Below are positions 16,531 through 25,114 of a stretch of 38,710 bases of DNA, one piece after another. Positions within the stretch are counted from its first letter, which is position 1. Every line of letters begins with the position of its first letter. This stretch comes from an uncultured Sulfurimonas sp. (GTDB taxonomy: Bacteria; Campylobacterota; Campylobacteria; Campylobacterales; Sulfurimonadaceae). The translations under genes and the position numbers were made by a program. A model generated the notes under the pieces. That model saw only the letters and a list, made by a program, of their open reading frames with translations, searched no databases and was not told where the DNA came from. The stretch is taken from contig CALCGG010000002.1 of assembly GCA_937900945.1 (NCBI GenBank), positions 1 through 38,710 on the forward strand, in the 5' to 3' direction.

Positions 16531-17489
16531 TGGCATTGGCAATCATGTGCTCAGGCGGTGATGCGCCTGGGATGAATCCGGCAATAAAAAAGTTCGTTGA
16601 TTACAGTTACAAACTAGGACATGAGGCATATCTGATATATGACGGATTGGAAGGTTTAATAGACAATAGGATTAAAAAAGCAAGTCATCAGGATGTAGCT
16701 GGAATAGTTCATATTGGCGGAACGATTATCCGTTCATCTCGTTCAAAGCGCTTTTTTGAACATGAGTATCGTCTTAAAGCCTTTAATAATCTTAAATCTC
16801 ATGGTATACAGGGAGTTGTTGTTTTAGGTGGTGATGGTTCGTTTCGCGCTATGGAAAAGTTTAGTTCAGAATTTGATATCAATTTTGTTGGAATTCCAAC
16901 GACCATAGACAATGATATTTACGGAACAGAGTACTGCTTAGGCGTTGATACCGCACTCAATGTAATAAGAGATGCACTGGATAAGATTAGAGATACGGCA
17001 TCATCTTTTAATCGCGCTTTTATAGTAGAAGTTATGGGCAGAGACTGTGGTTACTTAGCTGTTGTCTCAGCTATGATCAGCGGAGCTGAAATTTGTATCA
17101 TTCCGGAAGTAGAGTTTAATACAGAAGAAGTTGAAAAAAGATTAGTTCAAGAGATTAAAGAAGGTAGAAATTATATTCTTGCTATAATATCTGAAGGTTC
17201 TAAAAACACATCAGAGGTTCATTCTTGGATACAAGAAAAGCTTGGACTTGAAACTAGGGTGAGTATCTTGGGACACATTCAAAGGGGTGGTAATCCAACT
17301 GTTTACGACCGCTTGATGGCTTTTGACTTTACTATTAAAGCCGTTGATTATTTACTTTCTCATAGTGATTCCAATAAAGTTGTAGTTTACCAAAAAGGTG
17401 AATTCAGTTTTATGGAGATAGAAGAAGTAGTATCGAACAAATATCAGTTACCACAGCATTATTTAGACGCAATAAATTATTTAGATTAA
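16530..17489 (+). CDS. pfkA: 6-phosphofructokinase, probably ATP-type
   Basis: PFK phosphorylates fructose-6-P to fructose-1,6-bisphosphate, the committing step of glycolysis. The protein has 319 residues, the same length class as E. coli PfkA. Motifs: CSGGDAPGMN (residues 7-16), VVVLGGDGSFRAM (Gly103, the ATP-type residue where PPi enzymes have Asp), GIPTTIDNDI with catalytic Asp127, VEVMGRDCGYLA and ILGHIQRGGNPTVYDR. Residue 124 is Thr; ATP enzymes normally have Gly and PPi enzymes Lys, so donor preference is not fully settled. PFK is absent from many Campylobacterota (Campylobacter and Helicobacter lack it), so its place in this operon points to real forward glycolysis, probably from stored glycogen. 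ATG 16530 overlaps the pgk stop by one base; the next gene follows after 28 bases. Confidence 0.95.
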   Translation: MALAIMCSGGDAPGMNPAIKKFVDYSYKLGHEAYLIYDGLEGLIDNRIKKASHQDVAGIVHIGGTIIRSSRSKRFFEHEYRLKAFNNLKSHGIQGVVVLGGDGSFRAMEKFSSEFDINFVGIPTTIDNDIYGTEYCLGVDTALNVIRDALDKIRDTASSFNRAFIVEVMGRDCGYLAVVSAMISGAEICIIPEVEFNTEEVEKRLVQEIKEGRNYILAIISEGSKNTSEVHSWIQEKLGLETRVSILGHIQRGGNPTVYDRLMAFDFTIKAVDYLLSHSDSNKVVVYQKGEFSFMEIEEVVSNKYQLPQHYLDAINYLD

Positions 17490-17517
17490 ATATCAATTAT
17501 ATAAAAGGGAGACAGAG

Positions 17518-20019
17518 ATGAAAGCAGTAGTTATGGCAGGCGGGTTTGGAACTAGGATTCAACCACTTACACATTCAAGACCAAAGCCAATGTTGCCAAT
17601 TATAAATAAGCCTATGATGGAGCATACAATGATGATGCTCAAAGATTTGGGTATTACAGAGTTTATAGTTCTTTTGTACTTTAAACCTGAAATAATTCAA
17701 GATTATTTTAAAGATGGAAGTGAGTTTGGGATTAAAGTTAGTTACGTTGTCCCAGATGCTGACTATGGCACTGCCGGTGCTGTAAAATTGGCGCAAGAGT
17801 ACATCGGCGATGAAAATTTCATTATCGTTAGTGGAGATCTTGTGACAGACTTTGATTTTAAAAAGTTATTTGATTTTCATGCTGATAAAAAATCACAGTT
17901 ATCTATTGGTCTGACTTCTGTTGAAAATCCCCTGCAGTTTGGTGTTGTAATAGCAAACGAAGATAATGTAATCGAGAAATTTTTAGAAAAACCGAGCTGG
18001 GGTGAGGTCTTTAGCGATACTATAAACACTGGAATATATATAATTGAACCGGAAATTTTGGATTTTATCCCTAGGGGTGAGAATTTTGATTTTGCAAAAG
18101 ATCTGTTTCCCCTACTTATGAAAAAAGATATCGAATTGATGGGCTTAAACCTTAGCGGATACTGGCGAGATGTAGGTAATCCTGAAAGTTATAGAGAAGT
18201 TTTTGAAGATATCTTAAACGGCAAAGTGAAGCTGCATATATCCGGTAAGAAGAAAGAATATCCAGATGGAGTATTGTATTCTCATGGCAAAAATGAATTA
18301 GACCACTCTGTTGATATAATTGGCACAGTAATCTTAGGTGAAAATATAAAAATCGGCAAAAATACAAAACTAAACAATGTTGTCATCGGCAATAATGTTA
18401 CTATAGGAAGTTCTTGTAAGATAAGAAACAGTGTCTTATGGGAAGATATAGTCATTGAGAAAAATGTGCATTTAGATAATAGTGTGATTTGTAACAACAA
18501 TTTTATCGGTAAGAATGTAACTGCCAAAGCAGGTTTGATTTTAGCACAAGGCTGTGAAATAGGGCAGTTGGCTTCTTTTAATCAGGATGTTACAATTTGG
18601 CCGGACAAAAAAGTCGAACCGGCATCCATTATAAATCACAATCTTGTCTTAGGTAATAAATATAAAAATTCTATTTTTGAAAATGGAAGTGTTGCTGGTA
18701 AAAGTAACATAGAGTTGTCATGTGAAATGACTACTAAACTTGCAGAAGCATTCGCAGCTCAACTGCCTGTAGGCTCTACTGTTATAGTCGGTCGTGATCA
18801 TGACAAAAGCTCTCGTATGCTCAAGCGTGCATTTTTAGGCGGTTTACTCTCTGCCGGAATAAATGTCGTAGATATAAAAAGTGTGCCATCTTCAGTGCTT
18901 AGATATACGCTGGCAAATGATGATAATTTAGTGGGCGGAGCTCATTTTAAAAGATGTACCTCTGATACTACAGATTCTATAATTACATTATTTAATGAAG
19001 AGGCCATAAGAATTGATTCTAACTCGGCGAAAAGTGTTGAAAAATCATTTTTCACAGAAAAATTCCGTCGTGTTGATTTTACGCAGATCGGTACAATTCA
19101 TGAAACTACAAACCACATTGAATGTGTAAGCTATAAAGAAGCTATTGAGAATAACATTGATCATGGAATTATGAAGTGTGGAAATTTTAAAGTAGCGGTT
19201 GATTTAATGCATGGCGTTGTTGCTGACCTTTTTCCTCAAGTACTCAATCATTTGGGTGTTGAAAATATAGTCTTAAATTCCTACTATGATGAGAAAAAAT
19301 TATTCAATATATCAATGCTGGAGAAGAATGCTCATACAAATATATCTGCAATTGTAACAAGTTTAGAATATGACATGGGTTTGATTATATATCCAAATGC
19401 TCAGCAATTAAGCTTGGTAAGCGAAGACGGAGTAGTTCTAAATAAAATAATAGGCCTATACAGTGTACTTGAACTTTTAAACATTGATTCAAAAGATAGA
19501 AAAAAAAGAGTATTTTTACCTTCATGGGCACCGGATATAAAATATTTTGAAAATTTAGAAATCCAAAGAGGAAAATACTCTAATTTTAAAGCTTCACAAC
19601 TGAAGCAGTATGATCTTATTGCTACAGTAGACGGCAATTTTGCTTTTACAGAATTTGGATATACCCGTGATGCCATGTATGCGAGTTTAAAAATTATGGA
19701 GCTTTTAAGCTGTCATAATATAAAACTTTCCGAGCTTGCAAAAAGTATTGATGAGTTCTATTATAAAGCTTTTGAAATATCTTGTTCTCAAGCCCTAAAG
19801 GGAAAAATGATGAGAAAATTCCTTGAAGATTCAAAAGGTAAAAAGTCATCTTCAGCGGATGGTGTTAAGATTTGGGAAGATGAAAATGATTGGATTTTAA
19901 TGATTCCAGATCAGTATAGGGATAGTTTAAATATATATATTCAAGCAACAGATGAAAAGAATGGTGAAGCTATTTATGAAAAATATACATCTAAAATAGC
20001 CGTATGGTCACAAGAATAA
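17518..20019 (+). CDS. Sugar-phosphate nucleotidyltransferase fused to a degenerate phosphohexomutase
   Basis: The protein has 833 residues in three parts. Residues 1-235 form a nucleotidyltransferase domain (MKAVVMAGGFGTRIQPLT, RPKPMLPI, FIIVSGDLVTDFD, the metal loop near GYWRDVGNP), so it should make an NDP-sugar from sugar-1-P and NTP. Residues 255-370 form a left-handed beta-helix of hexapeptide repeats (IKIGKNTKLNNVVIGNNVTI). Residues 385-830 have the phosphohexomutase fold, but its sites are gone: where the catalytic Ser loop should be one finds GGAHFKRCTSDTTD (473-486), and where the metal motif DGDADR should be one finds YPNAQQ (625-630). Such fusions are usually annotated as mannose-1-P guanylyltransferase/phosphomannomutase. 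With two glycogen synthases and no GlgC nearby, this protein is a good candidate for the glucosyl-nucleotide supplier; the base it uses is unknown. GGGAG precedes ATG 17518. Confidence 0.88.
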   Translation: MKAVVMAGGFGTRIQPLTHSRPKPMLPIINKPMMEHTMMMLKDLGITEFIVLLYFKPEIIQDYFKDGSEFGIKVSYVVPDADYGTAGAVKLAQEYIGDENFIIVSGDLVTDFDFKKLFDFHADKKSQLSIGLTSVENPLQFGVVIANEDNVIEKFLEKPSWGEVFSDTINTGIYIIEPEILDFIPRGENFDFAKDLFPLLMKKDIELMGLNLSGYWRDVGNPESYREVFEDILNGKVKLHISGKKKEYPDGVLYSHGKNELDHSVDIIGTVILGENIKIGKNTKLNNVVIGNNVTIGSSCKIRNSVLWEDIVIEKNVHLDNSVICNNNFIGKNVTAKAGLILAQGCEIGQLASFNQDVTIWPDKKVEPASIINHNLVLGNKYKNSIFENGSVAGKSNIELSCEMTTKLAEAFAAQLPVGSTVIVGRDHDKSSRMLKRAFLGGLLSAGINVVDIKSVPSSVLRYTLANDDNLVGGAHFKRCTSDTTDSIITLFNEEAIRIDSNSAKSVEKSFFTEKFRRVDFTQIGTIHETTNHIECVSYKEAIENNIDHGIMKCGNFKVAVDLMHGVVADLFPQVLNHLGVENIVLNSYYDEKKLFNISMLEKNAHTNISAIVTSLEYDMGLIIYPNAQQLSLVSEDGVVLNKIIGLYSVLELLNIDSKDRKKRVFLPSWAPDIKYFENLEIQRGKYSNFKASQLKQYDLIATVDGNFAFTEFGYTRDAMYASLKIMELLSCHNIKLSELAKSIDEFYYKAFEISCSQALKGKMMRKFLEDSKGKKSSSADGVKIWEDENDWILMIPDQYRDSLNIYIQATDEKNGEAIYEKYTSKIAVWSQE

Positions 20020-20028
20020 GGAGCTTTT

Positions 20029-22050
20029 TTGAAACTTAGTTTTATATGGCATATGCATCAGCCTGATTATCGTGATGTAAGCGGAATAATGCAAATGCCT
20101 TGGGTATTTTTGCATGCTATAAAAGATTATTATGATATGCCTTGGATGTTGGCGAGACATGAAACACTCAAAGCAACCTTTAATATAACAGCACCTCTTA
20201 TCCAGCAGCTAAAGCTCTATTATAACCATCCAGAGGAGTCAGATAAATTTTTGGCTCTGTGGCTGAGAAATCCGTCAACCTTAGAAGAAGATGAACGTAA
20301 GTGGATTATAAAGCTTTGTAAAAGTACTCAGTATGAGACTATGGCAAAACCATTTGAGCGCTATGTTGAACTTTATGCGCAGGAACATTTTAACAATACA
20401 GAGCTTATGGATTTGGAAGTTTTGTTTATCTTATCTTGGTGTGGTGTTTATTTACGCAATAACAGTCAGATTATAAAAGATTTGATAGAACAGAAAAAAA
20501 ATTATAGCTATGAAGATAAAACTTTGCTTTTAAATGAGTTGTCAAATTTTGTATCCGGTATATTTGAGTATTATGCAAAACTTCAAAAAGACGGTATTAT
20601 AACTATTTCGACAACTCCATTAAACCATCCTATTTTACCACTTCTTATGGATATGCAAAACGCTACCAGAGCAAATATAAATACACACATGCCAAAAGAG
20701 TATGAAAAACTCGAGGATGATGCTCTTTTGCAAGTACTAAGAGCAAAAGATCTTTTTATAGATACTTTTGGTTTTGAACCTGATGGTTTTTGGCCTGCGG
20801 AAGGTGCAGTTGATGAGAGTAGTGTGAAGCTTCTCCAGTCGTGCGGGATAAAGTGGATAGCAACAGATGAAGAAATATTATTTAAGTCTTTAAAAACGAA
20901 TAATAGAGATGCTCTTTACACCCCTTATAACTATGATGGCATGTGTATCGGATTTAGAGATCATTATTTAAGTGATTTGATAGGTTTTACCTATAGGCAT
21001 CAAGATTCCTATAGTGCATCGAAACATTTCATTGGAGAATTGTCAAAAATCCAGCATGTAAATCCAGACGCTACAGTTTTTGTAATTTTGGACGGTGAAA
21101 ATGCCTGGGAATTCTTCAAAAATAACGGTTTTGATTTTTTCAATGCCCTCTATAGCGATTTTAGATCTTGTTCATGGTGTCAAACTGTACACATGGATGA
21201 TGTTTTAAAGCTGCCTTCCAAAGAACTTACGTACATAGCGCCTGGAAGTTGGATACATGGCTCGTTTAATACTTGGGTAGGTCACAGTGAAAAAACAAGA
21301 GCTTGGGAGTTGATATTTCTTACAAAAAGAGACTACGAGCACCATTCAGATACAGTGGATGAACATATAAAATCAAAAATAGTGGATCATTTTTTAGCAG
21401 CTGAGTGTTCTGACTGGTTCTGGTGGTATGGTGATGATCATTACACAGAATTCGGAGCTGAATTTGATGAGTTGTTTCGTTCGCATTTGATTAATATTTA
21501 TGATCTTATCGGGATAACCCCTCCGGCTGACTTATTTGTACCAATCATCAAAAATAAAAGCGCAGAAAGCTTTTGGCTTAAACCTCAGTCGGATATATCT
21601 CCGTCCATTAATGGGCATCATGACTCATTTTTTGAATGGATTGGCTGTGGCGTAGTGGATGAGACTAAACTTTTTTCAACCATGGATAAGCAAAGAGGTC
21701 CAATAAAAAAGATATATTATGGTCAGGATAACGAAAAACTCTATTTTGCATTTGAGGGCAAAATCAAAAAGATGTGTTTAAGTGATTCTTTGACTGTTAT
21801 CATTGATCCTATTGATGTAAGAGGAACAATCCCCTTTGGGGCAAATGAAACTTTTATTGACAATTTAAAAGTGAGCGTAGCCTGCGGTGATTGGTTTGAG
21901 ATTTGCATTGACAGAAGTAAAATTTTCAATGATGAGATATCTATAAGATTTGAACTTGAAAAAGATGGAAAAGTAATTCAGACTCTTCCCGGCTTTGGTG
22001 AACTTAAAATAGATTTAGGTGATGATTACAGCCATAATTGGTTTGTGTAG
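20029..22050 (+). CDS. GH57 glycoside hydrolase (amylase/amylopullulanase-like)
   Basis: This 673-residue cytoplasmic protein (no signal peptide) has the GH57 catalytic barrel. Conserved regions: HMHQP at residues 8-12, FWPAEGAVD with the nucleophile Glu258, and ILDGENAWE with the acid/base Asp355. The C-terminal 150 residues (from about 520) form a beta-rich part resembling the accessory domain of GH57 alpha-amylases and amylopullulanases. It should hydrolyse alpha-1,4 (perhaps also alpha-1,6) links in glycogen or maltodextrin. The start is TTG at 20029: AAGGAG (20018-20023) sits 5 bases before it, and the residues MKLSFIWHMHQP fit the family start, so the rare start codon is well supported. 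It follows the nucleotidyltransferase by 9 bases. The next gene is another GH57 enzyme of a different type. Confidence 0.92.
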   Translation: MKLSFIWHMHQPDYRDVSGIMQMPWVFLHAIKDYYDMPWMLARHETLKATFNITAPLIQQLKLYYNHPEESDKFLALWLRNPSTLEEDERKWIIKLCKSTQYETMAKPFERYVELYAQEHFNNTELMDLEVLFILSWCGVYLRNNSQIIKDLIEQKKNYSYEDKTLLLNELSNFVSGIFEYYAKLQKDGIITISTTPLNHPILPLLMDMQNATRANINTHMPKEYEKLEDDALLQVLRAKDLFIDTFGFEPDGFWPAEGAVDESSVKLLQSCGIKWIATDEEILFKSLKTNNRDALYTPYNYDGMCIGFRDHYLSDLIGFTYRHQDSYSASKHFIGELSKIQHVNPDATVFVILDGENAWEFFKNNGFDFFNALYSDFRSCSWCQTVHMDDVLKLPSKELTYIAPGSWIHGSFNTWVGHSEKTRAWELIFLTKRDYEHHSDTVDEHIKSKIVDHFLAAECSDWFWWYGDDHYTEFGAEFDELFRSHLINIYDLIGITPPADLFVPIIKNKSAESFWLKPQSDISPSINGHHDSFFEWIGCGVVDETKLFSTMDKQRGPIKKIYYGQDNEKLYFAFEGKIKKMCLSDSLTVIIDPIDVRGTIPFGANETFIDNLKVSVACGDWFEICIDRSKIFNDEISIRFELEKDGKVIQTLPGFGELKIDLGDDYSHNWFV

Positions 22051-22061
22051 AGGAAAATAGA

Positions 22062-24104
22062 ATGAAAAAAGTATCTTTACTGTTTGGTGTTCACATGCAT
22101 CAACCGGTTGACAATTTTGGTGAATCAGTGGATGAAGCTATAGAATTATGCTATAAGCCATTTTTTGAGACAATGATTAAGTATCCTGATTTTAAATTTG
22201 CTGTTCATTGCAGCGGATGGTTGCTTGATAAAATTAGAGTAGAACATTCTGATACATTTGAAAATATGAAATCATTAACAAAAAATGGTTCTATCGAGTG
22301 GATTGGAGCGGGTTATTATGAACCGGTTTTAAGTGCTATCCCCTCAACGGACCGTCGTGCTCAAATTAAAAAACTAAGCTCTTATTTACATAAATATTTT
22401 GGTGTAAAACCAAAAGGTTTATGGCTGACAGAAAGGGTTTGGGAATCGGCTTTGATCCCTGACTTGGCAGCATCTGGAATTGACTATACGGTTGTTGATG
22501 ATTATCACTTTTTAAGCAGCGGATATGATGCTTCAAAGATGGATGGCTTTTATACTACAGAGGAAAACGGTGCGGATTTGTCTCTCTTTCCTATTGCCAA
22601 GTCACTTCGATATGCATTGCCCTTCTATAGTGTTAAAAGAGCAGTTGATTCTATTTTAGCATGTTCTCAAAATGAAAATTCAGCAGCTATAATCTTTGAT
22701 GATGCAGAAAAGTTTGGTCTTTGGCCTCAGACTCATGCTTGGGTTTATGAAAAAAAATGGCTTGAAGGTTTTGTTGAAGCAGTTTTAGCAAATGAAAGGA
22801 TTAAGACAGAGCATTACAGTTCCTATATGAAAAATAACCGTTCACTGGGAATCGCTTACCTGAACAATACATCTTATTTTGAGATGGGAGAGTGGAGTCT
22901 TAAAAGCAGACAAACCATAGCTCTTGAAGAGTTAAAGCAAAAAATGGGTGATGATTATTTTAATGATGTCGGAGTCTCATTTATAAAAGGCGGGATTTGG
23001 AAAAACTTTTTTATAAAATACCATGAGAGCAACTATCTTCATAAAAGAATGCTGCATCATAGTTTACAGCAGGACTCTTTAGATAAAAACTCACTTGAGT
23101 CGCTCTATAAGCTTCAAACAAATGATGTTTTCTGGCATGGCGTTTTCGGTGGGTTGTATCTTCCAAATCTTCGCGATAATGCTTATAAGTATTTGCTTGA
23201 AATTGAAAAATCAAAAGCTAAAAAAGAAACAAGTTTTGAAGTTTTAGATATAGATAAAGATGGCTTTGATGAACTTAAAGTTTTAACCCAAAATCTCAGC
23301 CTTGTTTTTTCAACAAAGTTTGGCGGACAGATGGTGGAATTTGGTTCACTAGATACTCTTTTTAATTGGCAAAACACTCTCATGAGAAGAGAAGAAGCTT
23401 ACCATGACAAAATACTTCATCCAAAAGAGAGTGACCATGTGCATAAAGAGACTAAAGATGAGATAGCTACAATTCATAATGAGTCTTTAGTTATAGATGA
23501 AGCCCTAAAGGCTGAACTGATTTATGACTGGCATCCAAAAAATTCATTTATAGACCATTTTAGTGACGAAGAGTTTACGCAAGAGAATTTTAAAAGTTTA
23601 ACATTTAAAGAGGTTGGTGATTTTGCAAATCAGCCTTTTGAATTAAATAAGAAGAAAAATATATTTCTCAGAAATGGTGGAATATTTTTGGATAATGCAT
23701 ATAGAAATTATGCAACTACTTTAGAGAAAGAGTATACATTTTCTGCGAACTCAATCACTTTAGATACAAAATGTAAAAGCGAATATGAGGAAAAACTCTT
23801 TTTTGCTCAGGAGTTTAATTTTCACTTTGCACATCCGGATAAGGTGACATTTAACTCTAAAAACTTAAGCAATGGTTTTAGCCAACATGGCACAGACGAA
23901 CTTTTAATCATAGATGATTTTACAAATAAGACTTTAAAAATTAAAGTGAATCAGAAATGTAGTATTTTTGCTTTTATTTTAAATACAATTTCTCAAAGTG
24001 AGAGCGGTTTTGATAGAGTGGCACAGGGGGTAAGTTTTATATTTACAACCCCATTCGAATCAAAACTGAAATTAAAATTTTCTTTGGAGTTAGCAGATGT
24101 CTGA
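22062..24104 (+). CDS. GH57 4-alpha-glucanotransferase-like enzyme
   Basis: The protein has 680 residues with no signal peptide. The N-terminus reads VSLLFGVHMHQPVDNFGES, as in the 4-alpha-glucanotransferase branch of GH57. The nucleophile Glu124 lies in GLWLTERVWE and the acid/base Asp in IIFDDAEKFGLWP (Asp213/Asp214). From memory, these positions match Glu123 and Asp214 of the Thermococcus litoralis glucanotransferase closely. The C-terminal half (about 390-680) is a beta-sandwich of the kind found in that branch. Likely role: moving glucan segments between chains so that maltodextrins left by breakdown can be re-used, a MalQ-like function. ATG 22062 has AGAGGAA 7 bases upstream; the longer frame from TTG 22038 lies in the previous gene. 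The end overlaps the GalT-like gene by 8 bases, which implies coupled translation. Confidence 0.92.
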   Translation: MKKVSLLFGVHMHQPVDNFGESVDEAIELCYKPFFETMIKYPDFKFAVHCSGWLLDKIRVEHSDTFENMKSLTKNGSIEWIGAGYYEPVLSAIPSTDRRAQIKKLSSYLHKYFGVKPKGLWLTERVWESALIPDLAASGIDYTVVDDYHFLSSGYDASKMDGFYTTEENGADLSLFPIAKSLRYALPFYSVKRAVDSILACSQNENSAAIIFDDAEKFGLWPQTHAWVYEKKWLEGFVEAVLANERIKTEHYSSYMKNNRSLGIAYLNNTSYFEMGEWSLKSRQTIALEELKQKMGDDYFNDVGVSFIKGGIWKNFFIKYHESNYLHKRMLHHSLQQDSLDKNSLESLYKLQTNDVFWHGVFGGLYLPNLRDNAYKYLLEIEKSKAKKETSFEVLDIDKDGFDELKVLTQNLSLVFSTKFGGQMVEFGSLDTLFNWQNTLMRREEAYHDKILHPKESDHVHKETKDEIATIHNESLVIDEALKAELIYDWHPKNSFIDHFSDEEFTQENFKSLTFKEVGDFANQPFELNKKKNIFLRNGGIFLDNAYRNYATTLEKEYTFSANSITLDTKCKSEYEEKLFFAQEFNFHFAHPDKVTFNSKNLSNGFSQHGTDELLIIDDFTNKTLKIKVNQKCSIFAFILNTISQSESGFDRVAQGVSFIFTTPFESKLKLKFSLELADV

Positions 24105-25110
24105 GATAAGATTAGACCGTGTTCATAACCAGTATGTACTCATAGCACCGGAGAGACTGCATCGCCCAAGTTTAGGACACCATCATGTTAAAAATCTTTC
24201 AAGTGCCAAATGTCCGTTTTGTGAGGGAAATGAGGAGTTAACACCTCATGAAGTCTTTGCTATAAGAGATAATGAGCCAAATGCACAATCTTGGAAAACA
24301 AGAGTCATTCCAAATCTTTACAAAGCTGTTCAAATTGAGCTTGAGGATACATCTAAAAGAGACGGGATGTTTGAATCTATACCCGGCGTCGGCGCACATG
24401 AGATACTGATAGACTCACCGTTACATGATAGTAATTTAGTTGATCTTGGAAAAGAGGGTATTGAAAATTGGCTTAGAAGTATGATTATCCGTATTGAAGA
24501 TTTGAGCAAAGATAAGAGATTGATTCATCTAAGTATATTTAAAAACTATGGACAGAATGCCGGTTCAACTCAAGATCATCCTCATACGCAATTATTGGCT
24601 CTGCCTGTTATGCCTCAGAATGAGTTGGTCTTTTTAGAAAGAAATATGAAGTACTATCGCCGTCATGGGCGGGGAATAGTTGAGGATGTCGTTTATAACG
24701 AAAAAATTGCTAAAGAGAGATTGCTTTATGAAATTGGTGAGTTTATAGCTTATTGTCCATTTGCAAGTGCTTTTCCTTTTGAAGTTATGATAGCACCAAG
24801 AAGAAGTATCCCTAGTTTAAATATGTGCAGCAGAAAAGAGATTGGCGATCTGGCTCTTATAATTAAAGAAGTCTTCGGGATGTTAGAATCTCAACTGGGC
24901 TCTTTTGATTACAACCTATATTTTCACTTAGCGCCAATAAATTATAATTTTGAAAATGAAGAGTATATGAAACATATAGATAGGTGTTACAGCTTTAGTG
25001 TAAGGATAACTCCCCGTATATTTCGTTTAGGCGGTTTTGAAGTTTCTACGGGAATGGCTATAAATAGTGTAGTTCCCGAAGAGTGTGCTAAATTATTACG
25101 AGGAGATTGA
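24097..25110 (+). CDS. GalT-like nucleotidyltransferase (HIT superfamily)
   Basis: The 337 residues resemble galactose-1-phosphate uridylyltransferase. A zinc pair CPFC is at residues 39-42, followed by EGNEELTPHEVFAIR; the active-site triad HPHTQ has His161 and nucleophile His163; PFEVMIAPRRSIPSL lies near 230. Classical GalT swaps UMP between UDP-glucose and galactose-1-P, but there is no galK, galE or galM nearby. Plant homologues of this fold are ADP-glucose phosphorylases (ADP-glucose plus Pi), and their motif HPHSQ is closer to the HPHTQ here than to the HPHGQ of GalT. In a glycogen operon, a role in making or recycling ADP- or UDP-glucose is the best inference. The ATG at 24097 overlaps the previous gene by 8 bases, and its product ends just before glgA1. 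Confidence 0.88.
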   Translation: MSEIRLDRVHNQYVLIAPERLHRPSLGHHHVKNLSSAKCPFCEGNEELTPHEVFAIRDNEPNAQSWKTRVIPNLYKAVQIELEDTSKRDGMFESIPGVGAHEILIDSPLHDSNLVDLGKEGIENWLRSMIIRIEDLSKDKRLIHLSIFKNYGQNAGSTQDHPHTQLLALPVMPQNELVFLERNMKYYRRHGRGIVEDVVYNEKIAKERLLYEIGEFIAYCPFASAFPFEVMIAPRRSIPSLNMCSRKEIGDLALIIKEVFGMLESQLGSFDYNLYFHLAPINYNFENEEYMKHIDRCYSFSVRITPRIFRLGGFEVSTGMAINSVVPEECAKLLRGD

Positions 25111-25114
25111 TAGC

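Noticed and set aside
24097-25110. Classical Leloir galactose operon
   Set aside because: No galE, galK or galM in the window, and the active-site motif is HPHTQ.
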